Source of the DNA: Deltaproteobacteria bacterium
Lineage (GTDB): Bacteria; Desulfobacterota; Desulfobacteria; Desulfobacterales; SURF-7
Direction: 5' to 3'
NCBI GenBank assembly: GCA_019307665.1
Contig: JAFDJC010000071.1
Coordinates: 1 to 12,840 of the forward strand
Length of the DNA: 12,840 nucleotides
In this document: one piece after another, positions 1 to 5,681 of the stretch
Layout: each line of letters opens with the position of its first letter
How positions within the stretch are numbered: the stretch's first letter is position 1
Notes under the pieces: model-generated
The model's database searches: none
What the model was told of the DNA's origin: nothing
What the model saw: only the letters and a program-made list of their open reading frames with translations
Translations under genes and position numbers: made by a program

Positions 1-48
1 ATTGGTAATAAAATTAATTCAACATTTTCTCTAAAAGAAAGATTTTCA

Positions 49-93
49 TTTTTAAACAATATTCTTCAATACTTTTTAAACAATATTCTTCAA
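49..93. repeat. 21-bp direct repeat, two copies, 24-bp period
   Basis: Two identical 21-bp copies at 49-69 and 73-93 share the core TTTAAACAATATTCTTCAA and are separated by 3 bp. The copies are exact, which suggests recent duplication by slippage. No function can be read from the sequence. Confidence 0.85.
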
Positions 94-160
94 CGATAGG
101 TTTTCAATATTCGACATAATAACGTTCCGTTTCCATGAAAGGGATTTATGCATTGGGTAA

Positions 161-265
161 CACCGGCAACTCGTTGCCGGTGCCCGCAGGGCAAGAAGCT
201 GTTCTCAAAATTTACGCCCACTCAAAGTTTCTTGTGCTTTGCACCCAGACAACAAGTTGTCTGGG
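161..265. repeat. Pair of REP-like hairpins
   Basis: Two perfect 10-bp inverted repeats lie about 75 bp apart. The first is CACCGGCAAC-TC-GTTGCCGGTG (arms 161-170 and 173-182). The second is CCCAGACAAC-AA-GTTGTCTGGG (arms 244-253 and 256-265). Both share the inner core CAAC-NN-GTTG with different outer arms, and both are far more GC-rich than their surroundings. Between them, CAAGAA (192-197) can pair with a downstream TTCTTG, so the whole 105 bp could fold as one multi-hairpin unit. This organisation resembles REP/BIME elements or a decayed MITE. Whether it is repeated elsewhere in the genome cannot be seen from this window. Confidence 0.6.
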
Positions 266-313
266 CCACCCCTATCACAACCTATTGAAAATATATGAAT
301 TTTAAAAAACCGT

Positions 314-371
314 AATTGCTTTCTCTGTTTATATTTCCAAAAATTGCTTTCTCTGTTTATATTTCCAAAAA
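314..371. repeat. Exact 28-bp tandem duplication
   Basis: A 28-bp unit with core TTGCTTTCTCTGTTTATATT occurs at 314-341 and again at 342-369, and the match runs 2 bp further to 371. The copies are identical. It lies outside any gene I can support, about 350 bp upstream of phaZ. Confidence 0.9.
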
Positions 372-604
372 CTAATCGGAACATATTTCTGACAATGAGT
401 ATAAATACCTGTAAATCTTTGCAGACCAGTGGTCATTCAAGAACAGGTGTTATAATCAATCATGTGATAACGGAAGAATCAGATAGGCTGGATGGCTTTG
501 CTGCATCGCAAAATACAACTGCTGGAAATGTAATACAAAACGATAAACGATTTTACAATCTATTTGATACAAACGATTTTCACGGCAATCATTTGTATAG
601 CAAA

Positions 605-656
605 ATTGCTGCGTTGCAATATATTGCTTGACAAAATCCGGCATTGGAGTTATTGT
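605..656 (+). promoter_or_regulatory. phaZ promoter with upstream TGC-rich palindrome (candidate PhaR site)
   Basis: A perfect -35 box TTGACA (628-633) is followed after 17 nt by TATTGT (651-656, 4 of 6 matches to TATAAT), which puts transcription start near 663, about 60 nt before the phaZ ATG. Seven nt upstream of the -35 box lies ATTGCTGCGTTGCAAT (605-620), whose ends ATTGC/GCAAT are inverted. TGC-rich palindromes are the type of site described for PhaR regulators. The phasin 1 promoter has the same layout, which makes shared control likely. The -10 box is only moderate. Confidence 0.55.
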
Positions 657-721
657 ATTGTTAAATATAAAGATTTTTACTAGCTTTATGAAACATTTTG
701 ATAAAGGGAGGACTCAAACAT

Positions 722-2047
722 ATGCCGGATTCCATTATGACTCTATTTCCCTACACCAAAAACTATTTGAATGGACTTAAAAAATCCTTTGAATTCAGCT
801 CATTAATGACTGAAATCGGAACAAACTCAATCGAAGCCGGTTTTAAAGCATATGGACAAAACTTTGGCACCGAGTCCAGTAACTCTTTATTGCTTGCCTC
901 TAAAACAAGTATGTTAAACGCCATGGCTCATTTACAGAAAAATGCACTGGACCAGGTAGAATTTATCAAGATGTTCACTGACGAACCCATGGAACAGGAC
1001 TGGTCCTTTGACTACAAAAACTCTGATATACTTCTCGACCTTCCGGGATTAAGGCTTATTGATATCTCTTTGGATGTAAAACATAAAATAGGTAACTACA
1101 GTGTTGTATTTGCCCCGCGAGCAGGGCACCATTCAAATATAGCAGAAAGGACAGCCCTGTTCATGAGAGACAGGGGACTGACCCGAATGGCGGTGGTGGA
1201 GCAAAAGTGCGCATCGGAAATTCCGCTTTATATAAATGGAGAAAGACACTATGAAAACTTTGATGGCCAGGTTGCACAATATACGGCTATTCTTGAGCTT
1301 TTAAGAAATATCACCGGTTGTCCACCGCACCTTATTGCTGTCTGTCAGCCCGGTCCCCTGCTTGCCGCAACACTTATTTTAAATCCTGATCTCGGCAAAA
1401 CCTTTGGCTCCGCCGGCTCGCCCATGCACACAGAGGGAGAGGAAGGTCTTCTTACAAATTTCTCCCGACTGATGGGAGAAAGCTATATCGATTCCCTCAT
1501 GGATCTTTTTTATAGAAAGGTTCCCGAGGGAAAGAAAGGTGCCGGCAGGAAAATTTACGATGGCCGAATGCAGGTCTTTGGATTTTACCTGCTGGGCATC
1601 GATCAGCACTTTAAAAATTTTCGAAAAGCCTTTTCCGACATTAAAAAAGGAGATAAGGAAGCATATCTAAAGCAGAAACATTTTTATGATTGGTACAACT
1701 ATGTAACCCACTTTCCCGCAGGCTTTATCAGTGACACATACAAAAAAATATTTGTAAAAAACCAGCTGATAAAGGGAACGCTTGAAATAAACGGGAAGTC
1801 TGTTGGCATCAAAGACTACCCTGCCGATGTTCCGATTTGGGCTCTGGGAGGAACAAAAGACGATATCGCCCCACCCCTCCAGGCAACGGGACATATCCCA
1901 CTGATTAAATCCGTGCCGGACGAAGACCGGCTGGTCCTTTTGGCTGAAGCAGGGCATATGGGACTTTTCCGCTCAAAAAGAGTGCTGGAATCAGATTATG
2001 AAAAGATAACGCAGTTTATACTTGAACGTAGTGATTATTCATCTTGA
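722..2047 (+). CDS. phaZ: Intracellular polyhydroxyalkanoate depolymerase
   Basis: This gene encodes an alpha/beta-hydrolase-type depolymerase that would mobilise native PHA granules in the cytoplasm. The start chosen is ATG 722 (441 aa), because GGGAGG at 706-711 lies 10 nt before it. A TTG at 698 would add eight residues but overlaps the ribosome binding site. The nucleophile motif is AVCQPG with Cys208, where ordinary lipases have Ser. The acid is Asp380 in GGTKDD and the base His412 in AGHMG. The Cys-to-Asp spacing of 172 and the Asp-to-His spacing of 32 agree with the Cys183/Asp355/His388 triad known for the Ralstonia PhaZa1 family, and the length fits that family. No signal peptide is visible, as expected for the intracellular type. 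The 3' end overlaps the convergent phaR by 13 nt. Its own promoter is at 605-656. Confidence 0.9.
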   Translation: MPDSIMTLFPYTKNYLNGLKKSFEFSSLMTEIGTNSIEAGFKAYGQNFGTESSNSLLLASKTSMLNAMAHLQKNALDQVEFIKMFTDEPMEQDWSFDYKNSDILLDLPGLRLIDISLDVKHKIGNYSVVFAPRAGHHSNIAERTALFMRDRGLTRMAVVEQKCASEIPLYINGERHYENFDGQVAQYTAILELLRNITGCPPHLIAVCQPGPLLAATLILNPDLGKTFGSAGSPMHTEGEEGLLTNFSRLMGESYIDSLMDLFYRKVPEGKKGAGRKIYDGRMQVFGFYLLGIDQHFKNFRKAFSDIKKGDKEAYLKQKHFYDWYNYVTHFPAGFISDTYKKIFVKNQLIKGTLEINGKSVGIKDYPADVPIWALGGTKDDIAPPLQATGHIPLIKSVPDEDRLVLLAEAGHMGLFRSKRVLESDYEKITQFILERSDYSS

Positions 2048-2517
2048 TCTTTTGGGTCTTTACCATTTTTGAAGAAATTATTTGAAAACGGGTTAAGCAT
2101 GGGGTTAAGATTTGTAAAATTCTTGGCCGTCTTTTGGGCCATGCTGGAAAAATCCTGCCCCATTTCCAGCCATTTCTTGAACTGATCATCGGCGGCATTT
2201 TTATAAGCCAGATAGTTTTGCACTGTCTGCTCCAGGTATTTTTCGAAAAATTCAGATAGAACATTTTCACCATGCCTTATTATGAGATGAAGAAGGGGGA
2301 GCGGCAAAAGCGTATTTTTCTTTTTCGCCTTTTCAAGAATAATCTGGGTTAATGTAAAGGCTGTAACATCTTCGCCGGTTTTTACCTCCACAACCTCTAC
2401 AATCTTTCCATCTTTAATCAAGTCCTCGAGCTGGTTCAGTGACACGTATTCGCTTTTTTCAGTGTCATAAAGCCGCCTGTTCGGATATTTTTTGAACAAA
2501 ATTTTTTCTTGCGCCAT
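2035..2517 (-). CDS. phaR: PHA accumulation regulator PhaR
   Basis: This is a 160-aa DNA-binding repressor of the PhaR/PHB-accumulation regulator family. The N-terminal hallmark is very clear: KKYPNRRLYDTEKSEYVSL at residues 9-27, then KTGEDVTAFTLTQIILE around residues 46-62. This is the domain that in known PhaR proteins binds both TGC-rich operators and PHA itself, so that polymer or granules titrate the repressor. The middle part (about residues 75-120) is helical and the C-terminal tail is polar and Asn/Lys-rich. The start is ATG at 2517, preceded by GAGGG at about 10 nt. It is transcribed away from the phasin genes and towards phaZ, with stop codons overlapping by 13 nt. A palindrome lies over its own predicted transcription start, which suggests autoregulation. 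Family assignment is firm; the targets are inferred. Confidence 0.92.
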   Translation of the reverse strand: MAQEKILFKKYPNRRLYDTEKSEYVSLNQLEDLIKDGKIVEVVEVKTGEDVTAFTLTQIILEKAKKKNTLLPLPLLHLIIRHGENVLSEFFEKYLEQTVQNYLAYKNAADDQFKKWLEMGQDFSSMAQKTAKNFTNLNPMLNPFSNNFFKNGKDPKDQDE

Positions 2518-2538
2518 AATTTTTCACCCTCAGATTGA

Positions 2539-2586
2539 TTTGTTGTAATGCAGCAACAAACTAAATCACAAAAGAAGATAAGTCAA
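2539..2586 (-). promoter_or_regulatory. phaR promoter with overlapping palindromic operator
   Basis: On the minus strand TTGACT (2586-2581) is followed after 17 nt by TAGTTT (2563-2558), a moderate sigma70-type promoter with a start near 2551. The inverted repeat TTTGTTG-N8-CAACAAA (arms 2539-2545 and 2554-2560) overlaps the -10 box and start site. Its centre reads TTGCTGCATTACAA on the minus strand and is TGC-rich like the other candidate PhaR sites. The position fits negative autoregulation. Confidence 0.45.
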
Positions 2587-2658
2587 TAAAAAATGATATA
2601 AACGCCATTTATAGCGCCGAAACATGATATCGGCATTCTGCGTATCCAAATTATTTTT

Positions 2659-2709
2659 ATTGTGCAGTGCACAATTTTTTCTTGACATGTGGATTTTCTG
2701 TTCTATCTT
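2659..2709 (+). promoter_or_regulatory. Phasin 1 promoter with upstream palindrome (candidate PhaR operator)
   Basis: A perfect palindrome ATTGTGCA-G-TGCACAAT (2659-2675) lies 6 nt upstream of a perfect -35 TTGACA (2682-2687), followed after 16 nt by TATCTT (2704-2709, 4 of 6). The TGC/GCA content matches the kind of operator described for PhaR proteins, and phasin genes are the classical PhaR targets. The palindrome is about 15 bp (centre to -35), nearly the same offset as in the phaZ promoter. Confidence 0.6.
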
Positions 2710-2740
2710 AATATTAAAACAGAAATAAAAGAACAACCAA

Positions 2741-2848
2741 ATTAATGAAAAAACAATAAATAAAAGGAGGCCAAAAATGAATGAAAAAACAACAAATAAA
2801 AGGAAGCCTAAAATGAATAAAAAGACAATAAGTCAAAGGAGGCCCAAA
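2741..2848 (+). repeat. 36-bp unit repeated three times, each with ribosome binding site and ATG
   Basis: Three adjacent 36-bp copies lie at 2741-2776, 2777-2812 and 2813-2848; copies 1 and 2 differ at 4 positions, copies 2 and 3 at 7. Each carries a Shine-Dalgarno (SD) sequence ending 6 nt before an ATG: AGGAGG 2765 with ATG 2777, AGGAAG 2801 with ATG 2813, and AGGAGG 2837 with ATG 2849. Because 36 is a multiple of 3 and no stop intervenes, all three starts are in frame with phasin 1. Confidence 0.9.
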
Positions 2849-3121
2849 ATGGAAAATACAGAACTTATAAGAGAAGTTGTAAACACAAACAGAACATTAT
2901 TTGACCAGGCTTTTAATGCCGGGGTCGCAATACAGAATGAAACTGAAAAGGCTGTAAACACTTTTTTAAATAATGCTGCGTGGGTTAATAAAGATGCCAA
3001 AAATTATATTTCCAGCCTGTCTGACGTGTATAAGCAGGAAAGGGATAAATTGAAAGGCTTGGTTGACGAAGGATTCAATAATGCCAATAGACTGCTGGAA
3101 GGCCAAAATAGTTCTCATTAA
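2849..3121 (+). CDS. phaP: Phasin-like granule-associated protein 1
   Basis: This is a 90-aa helical protein that would coat PHA granules. It is recognised mainly by its clear similarity to the second phasin at 3501: both begin M-[DE]-N and share N-x-T-x-FD-x2-F-x-A, EK, A-x-W, D-x-YK, LK and DE at matching positions. There is no signal peptide and only one Trp, and the helices are amphipathic, as in short phasins. The start at 2849 was chosen because it aligns with the paralogue's start and has a perfect AGGAGG at 6 nt. Starts at 2777 (114 aa) and 2813 (102 aa) are also usable and would add one or two copies of a basic 12-residue extension (MNEKTTNKRKPK type). It has its own promoter at 2682-2709 with a candidate PhaR operator, and is followed by a strong hairpin that separates it from the next operon. 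Confidence 0.8.
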   Translation: MENTELIREVVNTNRTLFDQAFNAGVAIQNETEKAVNTFLNNAAWVNKDAKNYISSLSDVYKQERDKLKGLVDEGFNNANRLLEGQNSSH

Positions 3122-3159
3122 CGCCAATTATTTTTGAGATGGGTTCTAAACTTTGAATA

Positions 3160-3206
3160 ATTGCCCGGATATTCCACAAGTTCTTTATCAGGAATATCCG
3201 GGCAAT
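3160..3206 (+). other. Strong hairpin after phasin 1 (terminator, attenuator or mRNA 3' end)
   Basis: The arms TTGCCCGGATATTCC (3161-3175) and GGAATATCCGGGCAA (3191-3205) are perfectly complementary. One more A-T pair makes 16 bp, around a 15-nt loop, starting 39 nt after the phasin stop. A T-run follows only about 15 nt later (3220-3226), so it is not a textbook intrinsic terminator. It may define or stabilise the 3' end of the phasin 1 transcript, letting it accumulate independently of the synthase operon. Confidence 0.6.
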
Positions 3207-3394
3207 ATGTCTCATAATATTTTTTTATTGAGACACCTTATTGAGACATTCAGACAATATTTCTTGTTGATTACTCTGCTTATTATCCTGGTCATATTTT
3301 CAATACTGTTAACATCATTAGAGCCACAAGTGTTTAAAGGAAGTAAAAGAAACTATCGGTTTTGATGCGATGGCATATTTAGTTTGGCCCGGAT

Positions 3395-3455
3395 GTTGCT
3401 ATCTTTAAATAGAGAGGTTGCTATCTTTAAATAAAGAGGTTGCTATCTTTAAATA
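3395..3455 (+). repeat. 22-bp tandem array, three copies, upstream of phasin 2
   Basis: GTTGCTATCTTTAAATA occurs at 3395-3411, 3417-3433 and 3439-3455, exactly 22 bp apart; the 5 bp between copies are near-identical (GAGAG, AAGAG). A 22-bp period is about two turns of the helix, so all copies face the same side. The array ends 45 bp before the phasin 2 ATG. It could be a set of protein-binding sites or simply a slippage product. Confidence 0.85.
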
Positions 3456-3472
3456 AAATAGAAATAAAATAG
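3451..3472. repeat. 11-bp tandem duplication
   Basis: AAATAAAATAG is present twice in a row (3451-3461 and 3462-3472), directly abutting the 22-bp array. Confidence 0.8.
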
Positions 3473-3500
3473 AAACATTTAATTAAGAAGGGGGATAAAA

Positions 3501-3758
3501 ATGGATAACAAACAAATTTTAAAACAAATGATCCAGTTCAACAAAACATCATTCGACAACGGCTTCAGCGCAATGAAGATTGCACAGGAACAAGGCGAAA
3601 AGATGCTCGCCGCTTCTCTCGATCAAGCCACATGGCTTCCGGAGGAAGGAAGGAAAGCGATAAAAGACTGGACGGATGCATATAAAAAGGGATTTGACGA
3701 TTTAAAAACAGCAATGGATGAGAACTATAAAAAAGTAGAAGAATTTATTAAAGGGTAG
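3501..3758 (+). CDS. phaP: Phasin-like granule-associated protein 2
   Basis: This 85-aa soluble, helical protein has no cysteine and alternates hydrophobic and charged residues. It is paralogous to phasin 1, sharing FD-x2-F-x-A near residue 18, EK near 33, the A-x-W motif near residues 43-45 and YK-x3-D-x-LK near 61-69. It would bind the PHA granule surface and limit granule size. The start ATG 3501 has AAGGGGG about 6 nt upstream. It is the first gene of the operon and lies 5 nt before phaE, whose ribosome binding site (AAAGGG 3750-3755) is inside this gene's last codons. The two phasin copies sit in different transcription units: phasin 1 has a candidate PhaR operator and this one shows none, so they may be used under different conditions. 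Confidence 0.85.
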   Translation: MDNKQILKQMIQFNKTSFDNGFSAMKIAQEQGEKMLAASLDQATWLPEEGRKAIKDWTDAYKKGFDDLKTAMDENYKKVEEFIKG

Positions 3759-3763
3759 ACTTC

Positions 3764-4567
3764 ATGGCCAATGCAAAGAAAAATGCATCAACGGGTGAGA
3801 GGTCCATGTTTGAAGCATGGGCCTTAAATGCAAAGTCGTGGGAAACGCTTTATAAAGCATTTCCCATGCCGGAAACCTTTGATTCGGTTTTCAAGAGTAT
3901 TCAACCTTCTTCGGAAAGTGTCCTGAAAATGACCGAAACCGGATGGGAAAGTTTTAATATACTCATGGGAGATTGGCAGAAGCAATTAAATGATATCTCC
4001 AGACAGCCCGGCACATCTATGTTCTCCGGCCTTGATCAAGATGCTCTGGGTAAGTGGTCAGAGCTTTATGATAAGGAGTTCAGAAAGTTTCTAAACATTC
4101 CCCAGCTTGGACTCACAAGATTCCATCAGGAAAAAATAAATCATACCCTTGATACATTTGTCCGCTTTCAGAATACCATGGCAGAATTTCTACATCTTTT
4201 ATATAAGCCGATTGAAAAGTCGGGTGAGGATATGCAGAAAAAAATATCAGACCTGGCTAAAAATGATGAGCTTCCCGAAGAACCTAAAGCATACTACAAT
4301 ATCTGGGTAAAGATACTGGAAAAAAACTACATGGTCCTGTTTAAAACAGAAAAATATCTGAATTCGCTGGGGAAGACCATGCAGGCCATGGAAGAATATT
4401 CGAGGGCCAGGAAAGAGGTTGTTGACGGTTTTTTGCAGACATTTTCCATACCAACCACAAAGGATATGGATGATGTTTATAAGGATATGTATGTTTTAAA
4501 AAAGCGGGTGCAAAAGCTTGAAAAAATGATGCGCGAACAAAAAGAAAAATTGCAGGGAGACAAATGA
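3764..4567 (+). CDS. phaE: Class III PHA synthase subunit PhaE
   Basis: PhaE is the non-catalytic partner of PhaC in class III synthases and is needed for full polymerase activity on (R)-3-hydroxyacyl-CoA at the granule surface. The protein is 267 aa and mostly helical. Recognisable family features are an N-terminal region rich in Trp and short motifs (EAWALNAKSWE near residues 18-28), a central segment around NIPQLGLTR (residues 117-125), and a C-terminal heptad-like stretch from about residue 238 (VYKDMYVLKKRVQKLEKMM) likely to form a coiled coil. It is shorter than the roughly 350-aa PhaE of purple sulfur bacteria; short PhaE proteins are known in other lineages. Only 1 nt separates its stop from the phaC ATG, and the phaC ribosome binding site is inside phaE, so the subunits should be made in a fixed ratio. 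Confidence 0.87.
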   Translation: MANAKKNASTGERSMFEAWALNAKSWETLYKAFPMPETFDSVFKSIQPSSESVLKMTETGWESFNILMGDWQKQLNDISRQPGTSMFSGLDQDALGKWSELYDKEFRKFLNIPQLGLTRFHQEKINHTLDTFVRFQNTMAEFLHLLYKPIEKSGEDMQKKISDLAKNDELPEEPKAYYNIWVKILEKNYMVLFKTEKYLNSLGKTMQAMEEYSRARKEVVDGFLQTFSIPTTKDMDDVYKDMYVLKKRVQKLEKMMREQKEKLQGDK

Positions 4568-4568
4568 T

Positions 4569-5681
4569 ATGACCAAGCCGGGAGTTCCTGTAGACCTTAT
4601 CCTGTCAAAACTTGCCCAAGATACAGGCGGCATACAGTCACGACTGCAAAAGGCTTCGGATGTTCTTCTCAGCCCCCTTGAAACCAAGATTGCATCCACG
4701 CCTTATGAGGTTGTTTACCAGGAGGACCGTGTAAAACTCAAATACTACAAAGCCGGAAAGGATACCAGGAAGGACAAAGGGGCTGCATCGAAAACGCCGC
4801 TTCTTATAATTTATGCGCTGATCAACAGGGAAACCATGCTGGACTTGCAGCCTAAGAAAAGCGTTACGGAAAGCTTTCTCAAAAAAGGAATGGATCTTTA
4901 CATGGTTGACTGGGGTTACCCTTCCAGGAAAGACAAATTTCTGACAATCGATGATCACGTAAATGGTTATATCAATAATATTATCGATTTTATCCGAAAA
5001 AAGCACAATATACAGGCTGTAAATATAATGGGAATCTGTATGGGAGGCACCCTTAGCGTTATCTATACTGCTCTTCATCCTAAAAAAGTAAAAAATCTGA
5101 TTACAACGGTCACCCCTACAAATTTTGATACAGACCAGGGACTTCTTCATATATGGATGAAGAGTATCGATGTGGACCGAATGATTGATACACTGGGAAA
5201 CATGCCGGGTGATATGATGAATTTCGGATTTCTCCTTCTGAACCCGGCCCGACTGATGCTGGACAAATATGTCGGTTTCATGGAGAACATGGATAAAAAG
5301 GAATTTGTGGAAAATTTTATCCGCATGGAGAAATGGATCTTTGACAGCCCTGACGTGCCTGGTGAAACCTTCAGACAGTTTGTTAAGGACGGATACCAGA
5401 AAAACCTTCTCATACAAAATAAGATGGAGGTTGGCGGACAGATAGTGGATTTAAACAATATTACCATGCCCCTGTTAAATATTTACGGCAAATATGACCA
5501 CCTTGTACCGCCTGCAGCATGTGAATTGCTGACAAAAAAAGTCGCCAGCAATGATACGGAAGATGTCTGCCTCGATACAGGTCACATCGGTATCTATGTG
5601 AGCTCCAAAACACAAAAGGAATTTGTCCCAAAAATTATTGACTGGCTTGGGAAAAGGGAGGGAGATGAAAATGCCAAGTGA
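4569..5681 (+). CDS. phaC: Class III PHA synthase catalytic subunit PhaC
   Basis: PhaC polymerises (R)-3-hydroxyacyl-CoA into polyhydroxyalkanoate with release of CoA, at the surface of forming granules. At 370 aa it has the class III size (class I and II enzymes are near 560-600). The lipase-like box is GICMGG with nucleophile Cys157. Asp310 (YGKYDH) and His339 (DTGHIG) complete the triad, and the spacings of 153 and 29 residues equal those of the Allochromatium enzyme (Cys149, Asp302, His331). Other family landmarks are YMVDWGYP (111-118) and the Trp of EKWIFDSPD (254-262). The start has GGGAG 9 nt upstream. The last 11 nt overlap the start of the GAF gene. The triad is intact and nothing suggests loss of function. 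Confidence 0.95.
   Translation: MTKPGVPVDLILSKLAQDTGGIQSRLQKASDVLLSPLETKIASTPYEVVYQEDRVKLKYYKAGKDTRKDKGAASKTPLLIIYALINRETMLDLQPKKSVTESFLKKGMDLYMVDWGYPSRKDKFLTIDDHVNGYINNIIDFIRKKHNIQAVNIMGICMGGTLSVIYTALHPKKVKNLITTVTPTNFDTDQGLLHIWMKSIDVDRMIDTLGNMPGDMMNFGFLLLNPARLMLDKYVGFMENMDKKEFVENFIRMEKWIFDSPDVPGETFRQFVKDGYQKNLLIQNKMEVGGQIVDLNNITMPLLNIYGKYDHLVPPAACELLTKKVASNDTEDVCLDTGHIGIYVSSKTQKEFVPKIIDWLGKREGDENAK

Larger units (their letters stand above)
1..721. other. Gene-free, repeat-rich leader region upstream of phaZ
   Basis: No convincing gene is visible here. The open frames at about 344-631 (+) and 456-644 (-) lack a ribosome binding site and any recognisable protein motif. The stretch holds three kinds of repeat (49-93, 161-265, 314-371) and the promoter with palindrome that serves phaZ (605-656). 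The rest is AT-rich without further structure that I can support. Confidence 0.7.
3122..3500. other. Gap between the phasin genes, rich in hairpins and tandem repeats
   Basis: This 380-bp stretch holds a 16-bp perfect hairpin (3160-3206), a set of alternative TGTCTCA/TGAGACA arms (3208-3248), a 22-bp x3 array (3395-3455) and an 11-bp duplication (3451-3472). A hydrophobic reading frame at 3207-3365 has no ribosome binding site and is not called. Signals for the phasin 2-phaE-phaC operon must lie here, but I see no convincing -35/-10 pair. Confidence 0.6.

Noticed and set aside
101..291. Nine-bp inverted ends TTTTCAATA (101-109) and TATTGAAAA (283-291) framing the REP-like hairpins as a MITE
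   Set aside because: The arms are short and purely AT-rich, do not extend, and no target-site duplication was found; chance is likely.
344..631. A 95-codon open frame upstream of phaZ and an opposite-strand frame at 456-644
   Set aside because: The plus frame begins with TTG inside the 28-bp tandem repeat and has no ribosome binding site; neither product has a recognisable motif, and the plus frame runs into the phaZ promoter.
3207..3365. A possible 52-aa single-helix membrane protein (core FLLITLLIILVIFSILL)
   Set aside because: No Shine-Dalgarno precedes ATG 3207, the start overlaps the strong hairpin arm, and T-rich DNA readily gives such hydrophobic residues by chance.
3395..3455. The 22-bp array as a CRISPR
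   Set aside because: The units are contiguous with no unique spacers between them and no cas genes are present.
4638..5417. Long open frame (259 codons) antisense to phaC
   Set aside because: It lies wholly within phaC, whose triad and family motifs are unambiguous; the antisense product shows no recognisable domain.
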